This document shows, one piece after another, positions 35,063 through 45,027 of a stretch of 64,000 nt of DNA. The notes beneath the pieces are model-generated. The model searched no databases, had not been told where the DNA came from, and worked only from the letters and a program-made list of their open reading frames with translations. Source of the DNA: Kangiella sp. TOML190 (lineage in GTDB: Bacteria > Pseudomonadota > Gammaproteobacteria > Enterobacterales > Kangiellaceae); assembly GCF_023706045.1 (NCBI RefSeq), contig NZ_BQYL01000001.1:1054001-1118000 (forward strand), written 5' to 3'. The translations under genes and the position numbers were made by a program. Numbering within the stretch: position 1 is the first letter of the stretch; each line of letters opens with the position of its first letter.

Positions 35063-37159
35063 ATGAAAAAAACAACCAAACTAATCACAACCGCGGCGAG
35101 TCTAAGCTTGTTGCTGACTTCTTTTAATGCCGATGCGGAGCGGCTGAATGTTCGAGATGCGGACATTCGCGAAGTGGTGGAAACGATTGCTCGAATAACG
35201 GGCAAAAACATGATCGTCGATCCGCGAGTATCGAATAAAAAGATCACCATTATCTCCAACCAAGATATGAGCAAAGACGATATTTATCGGATGTTTATAT
35301 CGGCCTTAAAAATTCACGGATTCCAAGCCATCAGTGTTGATAAAAATACCGTAAAAATCATCCAAGAAGCTAAAGCGCGAGCCGAACCGGGGCCGGTTAA
35401 TGCAAAAAATTACAGCCAGTTAGGCGATACCTATGTAACTCAAGTCATTCCAGTGCAGAACGTCAATGCGCAACAGTTAGTAAATGTGTTGCGGCCTATG
35501 GTCTCCGCCGCTTCGGGTCAAATGTTGGCAGTGCAAGGGACCAACACCATTATCGTGCACGACTCGGCGGTGAACGTGAAGCGCTTACAAGAAATTATCG
35601 CGCGTACCGATAAAGCCAATGATGAAGAAATTGAAGTGATTCCACTGCAACACGCCTCGGCTTCGGAGATAGTGCGGATCCTTGATTCAATTATGAAAAC
35701 TCAAGGCGGTCAACAACAGGTTAATCAAATTCAGGCTCCGAAATTTGTTGCCGATGAGCGTATGAACTCGATCTTATTAAGTGCTACCGATAAGGCGCGA
35801 ATTCGATTGCGCGCTTTGATCGCCAGTTTAGATCGTCCGCTGGATTCGATTGGTAATACCAAAACGATTTTCTTGAAATATGCCAAAGCGGAAGAAGTCA
35901 AAGAAGTGCTTTCCGGAATTGGCGAGTACAAACAAAAAGAAGAGTCAGGCGGTGCTGCCGGCGGCCAAACCAGAAGTGGGCCACAACAAAAATCACTTTA
36001 TAGCATTCAATCGCACGAAGAAACTAACGCCTTAGTTTTAACCGCGCCACCGGATATTATGCGCGAGTTTGAAGCGGTAGTAAGAAGCTTAGATATTCGC
36101 CGCAAGCAGGTGCATGTCGAAGCGATTATTGTGGAAATTTCCGATCGCAAAGCGCGTGAATTAGGTATCCAGTGGCTGTTTTATCCGGCGGGTGATGGCA
36201 CCCAACCGGCAGGTATTATCAACTTTGGTAATTCCGGAGTGAGTATCGGTCAGGTTGCCGGCGGGGCGATTTTAAACCGAGGCACTACTAATGAAACGGC
36301 TGTATTGGATCCGGATACCGGACTGCCTACGGGTGACACGGTGAGCACGACATCAGGTGGCGATAATGGCGCTGCGCTAGCGCAAATCCTCAGTGGCTTA
36401 TCTGGAGCTGGAGTTGGCATTGCACGAACTTCGAGTTCTGGTTTAAGTTGGGCAGCCTTTATCAATGCTTTGGAAGGTGTTACCGATTCGAATACTTTAG
36501 CGCGTCCAAGTATTACCACTCTAGATAATACCGAAGCTGAATTTAGTGCGGGTCAAGAAATTCCGATCATTACGGGTTCGACTCTTGGCAACAATAACTC
36601 CAATCCATTCCAGAATGTGGATCGAAAAGATATTGGGGTTTCTTTAAAAATTAAGCCGCAAATAAATGAAGGTAATCACGTTCGGTTGGATATTGAGCAA
36701 GAAGTTTCCTCGTTAGCCGGCGCGACCCAAGTCGACGTAGTTACCAATAAACGTAAGGTTAAAACCTCAGTGCTGGTGCCCGATGGCGGCATGGTGGTGC
36801 TGGGTGGTTTGATTGATGACACCATTAACGAAAGCGAACAGAAGGTTCCTTTATTGGGTGATATTCCTTTGCTAGGTAATTTGTTTAAATCGCGCGCAAC
36901 GACCAAAGAAAAGCGTAACTTAATGGTCTTTATTCACCCAATGGTACTAAAGAGTGATTTGGAATTACGTCAAATCAGCTCCAGTAAATACAGCTATATG
37001 CGGGCGCAACAAATCGAGCAAGCGAATCGTGGGATCAGTTTGATGCCAGGTGAAGAAGCACACGTTATGCCTACTTATGATGAAGCTTTGATCTTGCCGC
37101 CAAGTTTCGAGGAGTACTTGGAGCAAGAGCAAAAAGAAGAGTCTAAAGGTGATCGCTAG
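35063..37159 (+). CDS. gspD: Type II secretion outer-membrane secretin GspD
   Basis: ATG 35063 is chosen, since the residues after it form a good signal peptide (Lys-Lys-Thr-Thr-Lys then a hydrophobic core ending Ala-Asp-Ala). A longer in-frame TTG at 35036 is less likely. The 698-residue protein has N0 (about 30-100), N1-N3 repeats and a C-terminal secretin domain with [14 protein letters not shown]. It forms the outer-membrane channel. Gly/Ser-rich inserts separate the N3 and secretin parts. Confidence 0.95.
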   Translation: MKKTTKLITTAASLSLLLTSFNADAERLNVRDADIREVVETIARITGKNMIVDPRVSNKKITIISNQDMSKDDIYRMFISALKIHGFQAISVDKNTVKIIQEAKARAEPGPVNAKNYSQLGDTYVTQVIPVQNVNAQQLVNVLRPMVSAASGQMLAVQGTNTIIVHDSAVNVKRLQEIIARTDKANDEEIEVIPLQHASASEIVRILDSIMKTQGGQQQVNQIQAPKFVADERMNSILLSATDKARIRLRALIASLDRPLDSIGNTKTIFLKYAKAEEVKEVLSGIGEYKQKEESGGAAGGQTRSGPQQKSLYSIQSHEETNALVLTAPPDIMREFEAVVRSLDIRRKQVHVEAIIVEISDRKARELGIQWLFYPAGDGTQPAGIINFGNSGVSIGQVAGGAILNRGTTNETAVLDPDTGLPTGDTVSTTSGGDNGAALAQILSGLSGAGVGIARTSSSGLSWAAFINALEGVTDSNTLARPSITTLDNTEAEFSAGQEIPIITGSTLGNNNSNPFQNVDRKDIGVSLKIKPQINEGNHVRLDIEQEVSSLAGATQVDVVTNKRKVKTSVLVPDGGMVVLGGLIDDTINESEQKVPLLGDIPLLGNLFKSRATTKEKRNLMVFIHPMVLKSDLELRQISSSKYSYMRAQQIEQANRGISLMPGEEAHVMPTYDEALILPPSFEEYLEQEQKEESKGDR

Positions 37160-37164
37160 TTACC

Positions 37165-38691
37165 ATGAGTGAGCAATTATTATCTGAACCTGTAGAGACA
37201 GTGGAAGTGGAACTGGCTAGTGATAGTTTTCGTCCTTTGCCGTTTAGTTTTGCCAAAAGGCACGGTGTTTTTCTAACCCATACCGATGCCGGTTTGCAGT
37301 GTTTCTTGCGCGAAGGTACTTCGCCTCAAGCTTTATTGGAAGTGAAGCGTTATTACGATGGCAGCTTTCAGATCCAAAAGTTAAACGCCGAGGATTTTGA
37401 GTCACAACTCAGTGCCTTTTACCAATCAGGCACTGGCGGCGCGCAGCAGGCGATGGATGATTTGGGCGATGAAATGGATCTGTTTAAACTGGCAGAAGAA
37501 TTGCCAGAAACAGAAGATCTGTTAGAAGCGGAAGACGATGCGCCAATTATCAAGCTTATCAATGCCTTGCTAACCGAAGCCATCAAAGAAAATGCTTCCG
37601 ATATTCATATCGAAACCTTTGAAAAAACTTTATCGGTGCGCTTTCGAGTGGATGGAGTGTTGCGAGAAGTATTACAACCTAGCCGGAAATTAGCGCCACT
37701 ATTGGTGTCTCGGATCAAGGTTATGGCAAAACTGGACATTGCTGAAAAACGTATTCCACAAGATGGACGTATTGCTTTGCGCATTGCCAGTCGCGCAGTG
37801 GACGTGCGGGTTTCGACTATGCCTTCAAGCCATGGTGAGCGAGTGGTGTTGCGTCTATTGGATAAAGAAGCTGGGCGTTTGGAGTTTTCCCACCTTGGCA
37901 TGCAACAAGACACTATGGATCTGATGAGCGGCTTGCTGCATAAACCGCATGGCATTATTTTGGTTACGGGGCCAACGGGTTCCGGTAAAACCACTACTTT
38001 ATATGCTGGTCTTTCACTTTTAAATAATGCCAGCCGAAATATTTTAACGGTCGAAGATCCGATCGAGTATTTGATTGATGGTATCGGCCAGACCCAGGTT
38101 AATCCGAAAGTGGATATGACTTTTGCGCGGGGTTTACGGGCGATTTTACGGCAAGATCCTGACGTGGTGATGGTCGGTGAGATCCGCGATCTGGAGACGG
38201 CGCAAATTGCGGTACAAGCCAGTTTGACTGGTCACTTGGTACTTTCTACTTTGCATACCAATACCGCGGTAGGCGCGGTCACTCGGATGCAAGATATGGG
38301 CGTTGAGCCTTTCTTGTTATCTTCAAGTGTACTGGGAGTCTTAGCTCAGCGTTTGGTGCGTCGCCTTTGTGGCGAGTGTAAAACTGCCGCTCCGGCGAAT
38401 GCCAAAGAGTGTGAGCTGATGGGGTTTGAGCCGCAGCAAGCGCCTATTATTCATCATCCTAAAGGTTGCGAGGCTTGTAACTATCGTGGTTACAATGGCC
38501 GTCAAGGTATTTATGAGCTGGTGGTGATTGATGAACAGATGCGAACCATGATTCACAATAATGCTAGCGAACAAGAAATGGAACGCCATGCTCGAAAATC
38601 CACCCCGAGTATTCGAGCTGATGGTCGTGATCGAATTTTACAAGGCATTACCACGGTCGAAGAAGTGTTGCGGGTTACCCGCGAAGATTAG
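37165..38691 (+). CDS. gspE: Type II secretion ATPase GspE
   Basis: The 508-residue protein has an N-terminal GspL-binding domain, Walker A Gly-Pro-Thr-Gly-Ser-Gly-Lys-Thr-Thr, Asp box, Walker B Val-Met-Val-Gly-Glu-Ile-Arg-Asp, His box, and a tetra-Cys zinc motif (Cys-Gly-Glu-Cys and Cys-Glu-Ala-Cys). It powers pseudopilus assembly from the cytoplasm. It starts 5 bp after gspD. Confidence 0.96.
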   Translation: MSEQLLSEPVETVEVELASDSFRPLPFSFAKRHGVFLTHTDAGLQCFLREGTSPQALLEVKRYYDGSFQIQKLNAEDFESQLSAFYQSGTGGAQQAMDDLGDEMDLFKLAEELPETEDLLEAEDDAPIIKLINALLTEAIKENASDIHIETFEKTLSVRFRVDGVLREVLQPSRKLAPLLVSRIKVMAKLDIAEKRIPQDGRIALRIASRAVDVRVSTMPSSHGERVVLRLLDKEAGRLEFSHLGMQQDTMDLMSGLLHKPHGIILVTGPTGSGKTTTLYAGLSLLNNASRNILTVEDPIEYLIDGIGQTQVNPKVDMTFARGLRAILRQDPDVVMVGEIRDLETAQIAVQASLTGHLVLSTLHTNTAVGAVTRMQDMGVEPFLLSSSVLGVLAQRLVRRLCGECKTAAPANAKECELMGFEPQQAPIIHHPKGCEACNYRGYNGRQGIYELVVIDEQMRTMIHNNASEQEMERHARKSTPSIRADGRDRILQGITTVEEVLRVTRED

Positions 38692-38717
38692 GTAGAGAAC
38701 TAGGGTAACGACAGATC

Positions 38718-39941
38718 ATGGCTGCTTTTGAATATGTTGCACTAAATAATAAAGGACGTGAAAAAAAAGGCGTGCTTGAGGGCGATACGGCGCGTCAAAT
38801 TCGCCAGCAACTACGAGAAAAAGGATTTACCCCACTCGAAGTCTTGCACATTGGCGAAGCCACGAAAAGCTCCGACAAGTCCAAAGGTCGTTTTGGTGGC
38901 ACTTCCATTAAAGTTGCCGATTTAGCCTTGATCACGCGCCAATTGGCAACCTTGGTCAAAGCCGCCTTACCGATTGAAGAAGCGCTCAAAGCGGTAGCCG
39001 AGCAAACTGACAAAGCTAAGATTAAAAGTGTCATTTTAGGGGTGCGAGCTAAGGTGATGGAAGGCCATACTCTAGCCGATGGTATGGCAGAGTTTCCTCG
39101 AATATTCAACGAGTTGTACCGCTCGATGGTCGCCGCAGGGGAAAGAGCTGGACACTTGGATACGGTACTGAATCGTTTGGCTGATTACACCGAAAGGCGG
39201 CACGCCATTCAAAGTAAAATCTCTGCAGCTATGGTCTATCCTATCGTCTTGATCCTAGTGGCGATAGGGGTGGTTTCTGGTTTGATGGTCTATGCAGTAC
39301 CCAAAGTGGTAGGGCAATTTCAAACTTCAGGTCAGGAACTTCCGGTACTGACACAGATTCTAATCAGTATCAGTGGTTTTATTAGTAGCTATGGTTTGCT
39401 GGTGTTGGTGGTGCTGATTTTGTTGATTATTGGCGTTCGTTTATGGCTTAGAAACCCTGCCAATAAAGAGCGTTGGCATAACCAAATTTTGAAACTACCG
39501 ATTTTTGGACGCTTATCGCGCAACTTGAATACTTCGCAGTTTGCTAGCACTTTGAGCATTTTGCATTCGAGTGGAGTACCTTTGTTAGAGGCGATGAATA
39601 TTGGCGGTAAGGTGTTAACCAATTTAAAAATGCGCAGCGCAGTTTCCAATGCTGCGGTTAAGGTACGTGAAGGCGCTAGTTTAAAAAATGCTTTGCAGCA
39701 AACCAAATTGTTTCCACCAATGATGATCCACATGATCGGTAGTGGTGAAGCTAGTGGCGAATTAGAAGATATGCTCAAACAAATTTCTGATAATCAGGAA
39801 TCGCAGTTTGAAAACAGTGTCGACGTGGCGCTGAATATTATGGGGCCGTTAATTATTTTATTTTTAGGGGGCGTGGTCTTCTTTATTGTACTGGCTATGA
39901 TGTCGCCTATTTATGAGCTAACCAAATCGATAACCGGTTAG
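38718..39941 (+). CDS. gspF: Type II secretion inner-membrane protein GspF
   Basis: The 407-residue polytopic protein has two repeated cytoplasmic four-helix domains (with Leu-Ile-Thr-Arg-Gln-Leu-Ala-Thr-Leu and Phe-Ala-Ser-Thr-Leu-Ser-Ile-Leu) and three membrane helices. Pro-Pro-Met-Met-Ile-His-Met-Ile-Gly-Ser-Gly-Glu-Ala-Ser-Gly marks the second domain. GspF is the central platform protein around the GspE hexamer. The gene is intact and in standard position. Confidence 0.95.
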   Translation: MAAFEYVALNNKGREKKGVLEGDTARQIRQQLREKGFTPLEVLHIGEATKSSDKSKGRFGGTSIKVADLALITRQLATLVKAALPIEEALKAVAEQTDKAKIKSVILGVRAKVMEGHTLADGMAEFPRIFNELYRSMVAAGERAGHLDTVLNRLADYTERRHAIQSKISAAMVYPIVLILVAIGVVSGLMVYAVPKVVGQFQTSGQELPVLTQILISISGFISSYGLLVLVVLILLIIGVRLWLRNPANKERWHNQILKLPIFGRLSRNLNTSQFASTLSILHSSGVPLLEAMNIGGKVLTNLKMRSAVSNAAVKVREGASLKNALQQTKLFPPMMIHMIGSGEASGELEDMLKQISDNQESQFENSVDVALNIMGPLIILFLGGVVFFIVLAMMSPIYELTKSITG

Positions 39942-40006
39942 TGGGCAGCTGATTATTAACCAAACATAAATACGATTTTTAAGTTTAATTATTAAGTGAG
40001 TTTTGT

Positions 40007-40498
40007 ATGAAAATTATTCGAACAAAGAACATGAATTTAGTTGCTAAAAAGCAACAAGGTTTTACCTTGACCGAGATTCTGATTGCGATAGCCATTGTGG
40101 CGATTATGTCCACCGTGGTAGCGCTTAACTTTTTGGGTGAAACCGACAAGGCGCGTTTAACCCGAGTTAAGGGCGACTTAACTACTTTGGAAAGTGCGCT
40201 ACAAGGTTTTTACAACGATAATGGGTTTTTCCCAACCACCGATCAAGGCTTAGAAGCTTTGGTTTCAAAACCAACCAATGAGCCGGTACCGCGTAATTAT
40301 CGTAAAGGTGGCTATCTTGGCTCAGGGGGCTTGATAAAAGATCCTTGGCAATCGCCTTATCAATACATTTCGCCAGGTCAAAATGGTGAGTTTGATCTGT
40401 TCTCGATGGGCGCCGATGGTCGTCCAGGTGGTGAAGGCAAGTTCCAAGATATCGGCACTTGGAATATGAATCAAGTTAGCTTTAATGAGGAAAACTAA
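40007..40498 (+). CDS. gspG: Type II secretion major pseudopilin GspG
   Basis: ATG 40007 has an AAGTGAG site upstream; ATG 40031 would give a more typical short leader. The prepilin peptidase site is Gln-Gln-Gly / Phe-Thr-Leu-Thr-Glu with Glu at position 5 of the mature protein. The mature domain has the Asp-Asn-Gly-Phe-Phe-Pro-Thr-Thr-Asp-Gln-Gly-Leu-Glu-Ala-Leu motif and calcium-site loops near Gly-Glu-Phe-Asp-Leu-Phe-Ser-Met-Gly-Ala-Asp-Gly. It forms the pseudopilus shaft. Confidence 0.96.
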   Translation: MKIIRTKNMNLVAKKQQGFTLTEILIAIAIVAIMSTVVALNFLGETDKARLTRVKGDLTTLESALQGFYNDNGFFPTTDQGLEALVSKPTNEPVPRNYRKGGYLGSGGLIKDPWQSPYQYISPGQNGEFDLFSMGADGRPGGEGKFQDIGTWNMNQVSFNEEN

Positions 40499-41141
40499 GC
40501 TCTTTTCTTTAGCTAACCCTCAGGCGGCTTTTACTCTGCTTGAGGTTTTGATCGCGATTGCAATTGTTAGTATCGTTGCTACCGGAGCTTATTTAGCATT
40601 TGGTGATAGCCGTTCTGGTGACTTAAAAAATCATGCCTACAAGTTGCTTGGGCAAATGCAAATTGCGCAAGAAGAATCTATTATTCGCGGTGTTGAGTTA
40701 GGACTTAGGGTTGATGACGACGGCTATTTTTTTATGGTGTACAACGATGAAAAATGGCAACCGCTCGAAGACCATCAAATTTTAAAAGAGCAAAAGTTTG
40801 AAGAACCTTTCCGTTTATACGTGCATTTGGAAGGGCAAGAAGCACTATTAAAAAATGCTGAAGATGAAGAAGAAAAGGATAGCAACGAGTCCGATTCCAG
40901 TAATTCTGAAATTGAAGCTAGCCAAAAAAAGCGATTAAAAACGCCACAAATTTTTATGCTTTCCAGTGGTGAGATGAATGAGTTTTTATTAACCATTGGC
41001 TTAGATAATGATGATGAAAAATTCTATCGAATATTAGGTAACTATTTAGGGCGCTTACAAATTTCTTCGGTGCCAATCGAAGGTCACTATGAAAGTGATT
41101 GGGATAAAGACTTTGATGAAGACTGGGATAAACTCGACTAA
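40485..41141 (+). CDS. gspH: Type II secretion minor pseudopilin GspH
   Basis: The start overlaps gspG by 14 bp. The N-terminus has a Phe-Thr-Leu-Leu-Glu pseudopilin helix, but the residue before the predicted cleavage site is Ala (Gln-Ala-Ala / Phe) rather than Gly. The 218-residue protein is somewhat longer than usual because of an acidic Asp/Glu/Ser-rich insert (about residues 125-147) and an acidic C-terminal tail with Asp-Trp-Asp-Lys repeats. It belongs to the pseudopilus, probably within the shaft. Confidence 0.88.
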   Translation: MRKTKLFSLANPQAAFTLLEVLIAIAIVSIVATGAYLAFGDSRSGDLKNHAYKLLGQMQIAQEESIIRGVELGLRVDDDGYFFMVYNDEKWQPLEDHQILKEQKFEEPFRLYVHLEGQEALLKNAEDEEEKDSNESDSSNSEIEASQKKRLKTPQIFMLSSGEMNEFLLTIGLDNDDEKFYRILGNYLGRLQISSVPIEGHYESDWDKDFDEDWDKLD

Positions 41142-41511
41142 GCAACAGGGCTTAAGCCTGTTGGAGTTGCTGATTGCAATGGCGATTATCGGCATTCTTA
41201 TTGCGCCGATGGTATTTAATGTCTTTAATTCCAGTAGTAAAAACTTAGCCGCCAATCGTGAAATGACGTTGGCCAGTTACATTGCGCAAAATCATATTGC
41301 TGAATTACAACTCGCCGAAAAGTGGCCATCGACTGGCACAAAAGAGGGTGAAGTAGAGTTTGCCGAGCGTAGTTGGAAGTGGCGCCAAGAAGTGGTGGAT
41401 ACTGGCGATCCCAATATGCGCCGAGTGTTAGTGACCATCTTGTTTGGTAAAGACGGTTCTTTTTCGATGACTGGTTTTGTTGGCAAGCCTAAAGATAAGC
41501 AAGCAGGTTAG
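41116..41511 (+). CDS. gspI: Type II secretion minor pseudopilin GspI
   Basis: The start is ambiguous: ATG 41089 has GAAGG 5 nt upstream but gives a 21-residue leader. ATG 41116 gives a 12-residue leader and is used here. The cleavage site is Gln-Gln-Gly / Leu-Ser-Leu-Leu-Glu, with Glu at mature position 5. The mature domain has Ala-Ser-Tyr-Ile-Ala-Gln-Asn-His and Trp-Lys-Trp-Arg, as in GspI. With GspJ and GspK it forms the pseudopilus tip. It overlaps gspH. Confidence 0.9.
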   Translation: MKTGINSTKQQGLSLLELLIAMAIIGILIAPMVFNVFNSSSKNLAANREMTLASYIAQNHIAELQLAEKWPSTGTKEGEVEFAERSWKWRQEVVDTGDPNMRRVLVTILFGKDGSFSMTGFVGKPKDKQAG

Positions 41512-41513
41512 TC

Positions 41514-42203
41514 ATGAGATTGCCCATAAAATATGCTGCTTTTACCTTAACCGAAATTTTGATTGCTTTAGCGATCATGGGAATAGTATTGCTTTCGGCG
41601 ATGCAGCTGTTTAATGCGGTTCAGATCAATATGGAAGTGAATGAAAAGCAGGCCAATCGACTGCGCGAGATACAATTAGCCGTGCGCCAAATAGAAGATG
41701 ACATTCAGCATTTTGTGTTTCGAGAGCGACGTAATGAATACGGTGATCGAGTGGCTTTGTTACGCGGTAAAACCTCGAGTGTTGACAGTTTTCTAGAGTT
41801 TACTCGTACCAATTGGCGCAATCCGGCTAAGCTTGCTCGCAGTAACTTGCAGCATATAGTCTATAAAATTGAGGATACGCAGCTTATTCGTAACCATTGG
41901 CTCTACGTGGATAATGCCAGTGAAGGACAAGAGCTAAAACGGCCCTTATTGACGGGACTTGAGTCGGTGGAGTTTGAATTCTTGAAAGAAGATGATTGGC
42001 AAAAACAATGGGAAGCCGAAGAAGATAGGCTCAGCGATTTGCCGAAAGCGATTAAAGTCACCTTAACTTTAGAGGATCTAGGAGAGGTTTATCGAATATT
42101 TCCGCTGGCCTCGTTTGACGGCGTTAAGGTTCCGACTAATCAAGCTCCAGCCAATACCTTAGGCAGCAATCCGGCTAGCGGCGGAGGTAAGCCTAATGGG
42201 TAA
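41514..42203 (+). CDS. gspJ: Type II secretion minor pseudopilin GspJ
   Basis: The 229-residue protein has a very short leader ending Lys-Tyr-Ala-Ala before Phe-Thr-Leu-Thr-Glu, so, as in GspH, the residue before the predicted cleavage is Ala. The mature part has Arg-Gln-Ile-Glu-Asp-Asp-Ile, Tyr-Gly-Asp-Arg and Phe-Pro-Leu-Ala, as in GspJ. It is part of the tip complex with GspI and GspK. It overlaps gspK by 8 bp. Confidence 0.9.
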   Translation: MRLPIKYAAFTLTEILIALAIMGIVLLSAMQLFNAVQINMEVNEKQANRLREIQLAVRQIEDDIQHFVFRERRNEYGDRVALLRGKTSSVDSFLEFTRTNWRNPAKLARSNLQHIVYKIEDTQLIRNHWLYVDNASEGQELKRPLLTGLESVEFEFLKEDDWQKQWEAEEDRLSDLPKAIKVTLTLEDLGEVYRIFPLASFDGVKVPTNQAPANTLGSNPASGGGKPNG

Positions 42204-43296
42204 ATCGATTCCGAATCAAAATCAGCAAGCGGGCGTGGCGTTAATTACGGTATTGGTGATCAGTGCGATTTTGATCGTTTATGCCACTTTTATTTTAAAT
42301 GATCGTCAGATTAGCGATCGTAGAACCTTTAATATTTTAAACGCTTCCAGAGCACAGCAGTATATGGCCGGTGCGGAAACCTTCGGTATCAGTTTGCTAG
42401 AGCAATTTTTGCAGCAAAGCAAAGCTAAGCGGTTAGTAAGGACTCAGCAATGGGCGACCACACCGATGCAGTTTCCAATAGAAGATAACCAAGGCACTTT
42501 AGAGGGCAGCGTTAGAGATATGCACAGTTGCTTTAACCTAAACTCGATAGTGTTAGAGCAGCAAACACCAGCAAGTGGCGCTGGGCAAACTGGTTCTGGG
42601 CAAGCCGGCGGAACCGATACTGAGCTGACTGATCCCAATGCTAGTTCGAATGCCACCAGCAGTATTGGCACTAGCGCAGGTTTTGGTTCGCAGCTCGCCG
42701 GCGAGAAAATATTTATTAAAATTATTGAGCCTTTGTTACCATCGGAAACAGAAGCCACGCCAACCGCTTTAGCGGCTAGTTTGCGCGATTGGGTTGATGA
42801 AGACCAAGAGGTTGCGGGCGCTGATGGTGCCGAGGACTATACTTATACTGGCTATGAGATCCCCTATCGTACTGGTGATACCTTATTAGCACATAGTAGC
42901 GAGTTGTTGGTTATTAAGGGCTTTACTCCTGCAATTTACGATGCAATTAAAGATTACATTTGTGTTTTACCCACCAAAGAAGGCAGCATTAACGTCAATA
43001 CGGTCAAACCCGAGCAAGCGGAATTAGTGTGGGCGCTATTAGACGGAGTGGATTTGGCAACGGTAAGACAGGTATTAGAAGACATGCCGGACGATGGTTA
43101 CGAGCAAGGCGATTTTTTTACCGCCTTGGGTTCGGGTAAACTATCCAAAGAAGGTGCGGGTCGCTTGGTGTTTGATAGCCAATATTTACTGTTAACGGCG
43201 ACTGCCAATATAAAAACTGGACGAGCTCAGACTAAGTCCCTATTACTAAAAAATAACGATCAATTTCAAGTGGTTTCGCGCCACATTGGAGATTAA
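42196..43296 (+). CDS. gspK: Type II secretion minor pseudopilin GspK
   Basis: The 366-residue protein has the GspK leader (Gln-Ala-Gly / Val-Ala-Leu-Ile-Thr-Val) without Glu5, which is normal for this subunit. A helical domain with Asp-Trp-Val-Asp-Glu-Asp-Gln-Glu and a segment Gly-Ser-Ile-Asn-Val-Asn-Thr are family features. A low-complexity Gly/Ser/Thr/Ala-rich stretch (about residues 122-162) interrupts the first domain. GspK caps the pseudopilus. It is coupled to gspL by a one-base overlap. Confidence 0.92.
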   Translation: MGKSIPNQNQQAGVALITVLVISAILIVYATFILNDRQISDRRTFNILNASRAQQYMAGAETFGISLLEQFLQQSKAKRLVRTQQWATTPMQFPIEDNQGTLEGSVRDMHSCFNLNSIVLEQQTPASGAGQTGSGQAGGTDTELTDPNASSNATSSIGTSAGFGSQLAGEKIFIKIIEPLLPSETEATPTALAASLRDWVDEDQEVAGADGAEDYTYTGYEIPYRTGDTLLAHSSELLVIKGFTPAIYDAIKDYICVLPTKEGSINVNTVKPEQAELVWALLDGVDLATVRQVLEDMPDDGYEQGDFFTALGSGKLSKEGAGRLVFDSQYLLLTATANIKTGRAQTKSLLLKNNDQFQVVSRHIGD

Positions 43297-44531
43297 TGAT
43301 GAAAGATAGCCTGTTAATACGCCTAGCGGCCGATCAAGAATCGGTGGAATGGGGGTTAATCAATCAACAAGAAGCGACGCCAAAGTTTTTAGAACGAGGA
43401 AATTTGTTATTGGATGATTTGGTGGCGCTGGCGGAAGTGGCTGCCGATAACCCAGTGGTAGTTTTAGTGCCCGCAGAAAAAGTGCGGAATTTTGAAGTTG
43501 AAGCGCCAACGAAAAACCGTAAACACCTAGAAAAGGCCATTCCTTATGTATTGGAAGAGCAGATTATTGAAAATGTTGAGAGTCAGCATTTTGCCATTGG
43601 CGCGGTTCAAACTAATTCAAAAGTAACCGTTAACGTCATCAGTAAACAGTATTTACAAAACTTACTCGAGAAGTTTGCGCAAGCTGAGATTGAGCCGGAT
43701 CGAATGATGGCCGATGCTGCTGCGTTACCAGTATTTGATGATGCTTGGAGTTTGTTAGATGGTGAGCCAGTCTTGGTTAGGCAAGATATGAGCACTTTTT
43801 GGTCAGCAGACAAATCCATGGTAGCAGATTTATTGCAATGGAACTTAAACGAAAAAATTGAACAAGAGCAGGTGATTAGTCAGGCGATAAGGGTCTTTTC
43901 TGCTAGCGAGCAAGCTATCAGTTTAGAAACGCTTTCAGGTATTGCGGTACAACCGATGCCGCTAGACGATGAGCTCTTATGGTTGGCGGGACAAAATTTA
44001 ACTGACAGCATTAATTTGTTGCAACAAGAGTTCACCCCGAATAAAAAAAGCTCAGCTGGTTTAGGCGTTTGGAAGCTGCCCTTAATCGCTGCCTCGGTGG
44101 CATTAATTGTTGGCGCTGTGTATTTTTTCAGTCAAGTGTTCACCTTGAATTCTGAAAAGCAATATTATACGGAAATGGCGATGGCTGAAGTAAAAAAGAT
44201 TAGCCCTAATATTAATGAAGATCGTTTAAATTCAAAAATTATCGAAATTAATGGTTTATATAGAAACTTAGGTTCTGCGGGGCAATCGGCAGGTTTTGTT
44301 AACTTGTTGGATAAAGTGTATAAAAAACTCGATCCAACAAAAGTGAAGTTAGAGCAGTTAGAATATAACGCTAAACTTGGTACTTTAAACTTAGACGTTC
44401 GAGCTAAGGATTATCAAGTCTTGACTGCGTCGCAGCAAGAATTGGAGCAATCGGGGTTGCAAGTGGATATGAAAAATGCACGAGAAAACGGCGCTAACTG
44501 GAATACCCGTTTAGTCATCAAACTTAATTAA
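43296..44531 (+). CDS. gspL: Type II secretion platform protein GspL
   Basis: The 411-residue protein has a large actin-like cytoplasmic domain (about 1-240, with Lys-Ala-Ile-Pro-Tyr-Val-Leu-Glu-Glu-Gln), one membrane helix (about 265-285) and a periplasmic ferredoxin-like domain. The cytoplasmic domain binds GspE and the periplasmic part pairs with GspM. Overlap with gspK at TAATG indicates coupled translation. Confidence 0.92.
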   Translation: MMKDSLLIRLAADQESVEWGLINQQEATPKFLERGNLLLDDLVALAEVAADNPVVVLVPAEKVRNFEVEAPTKNRKHLEKAIPYVLEEQIIENVESQHFAIGAVQTNSKVTVNVISKQYLQNLLEKFAQAEIEPDRMMADAAALPVFDDAWSLLDGEPVLVRQDMSTFWSADKSMVADLLQWNLNEKIEQEQVISQAIRVFSASEQAISLETLSGIAVQPMPLDDELLWLAGQNLTDSINLLQQEFTPNKKSSAGLGVWKLPLIAASVALIVGAVYFFSQVFTLNSEKQYYTEMAMAEVKKISPNINEDRLNSKIIEINGLYRNLGSAGQSAGFVNLLDKVYKKLDPTKVKLEQLEYNAKLGTLNLDVRAKDYQVLTASQQELEQSGLQVDMKNARENGANWNTRLVIKLN

Positions 44532-44548
44532 GGCGAGGCATAAGAATC

Positions 44549-45025
44549 ATGAGTGGATTAAAAACTTGGTATGTTGGCCTTAATCAGCGCGAACGGATCA
44601 TGGTTAATCTATTAGCTACGTCTTTTGCAATTCTGCTATTAACGCTATTGGTGATCATGCCGTTAAAAAAATATAAGGCTGGGTTAGAAGCTGATCGAAA
44701 TGCTTTAGCTGCGCAAGTGGTTAATTTAAAGCAGCAAGTTGCGGCTATTAAAGGTGGTTCAAACATTAAGCCAAGTCAGAAAGCTTTAAACCAGTTGGTG
44801 ACGCAAACGGCGCAAAATTACAATATCAGTTTTTCCAGTATCCAAGAGCGTAAGCGTGATAAGGAGATCCAGTTGCGTATGGATGAAGTCGAGTTTGATA
44901 ATTTTATTCGCTGGATCACTTTGTTAGAGCAGAAAAATGGCTTGATAATTGATAACTTGCGTGTCTCGGACACTGACGAAGTTGGCAAGGTAGACGTTTC
45001 GCTGAAGGTGTTAAAAGCAGGTTAA
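44549..45025 (+). CDS. gspM: Type II secretion platform protein GspM
   Basis: The 158-residue protein has a short cytoplasmic start with Trp-Tyr-x-x-Leu-Asn-Gln-Arg-Glu-Arg, one membrane helix (about 19-39), a coiled segment and a small ferredoxin-like periplasmic domain. It forms the assembly platform with GspL. Length and position are typical. Confidence 0.9.
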   Translation: MSGLKTWYVGLNQRERIMVNLLATSFAILLLTLLVIMPLKKYKAGLEADRNALAAQVVNLKQQVAAIKGGSNIKPSQKALNQLVTQTAQNYNISFSSIQERKRDKEIQLRMDEVEFDNFIRWITLLEQKNGLIIDNLRVSDTDEVGKVDVSLKVLKAG

Positions 45026-45027
45026 AC

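Noticed and set aside
37605-37994. A 129-codon minus-strand frame inside gspE
   Set aside because: It is a shadow of the conserved Walker A region of gspE, and the translation has no recognisable domain.
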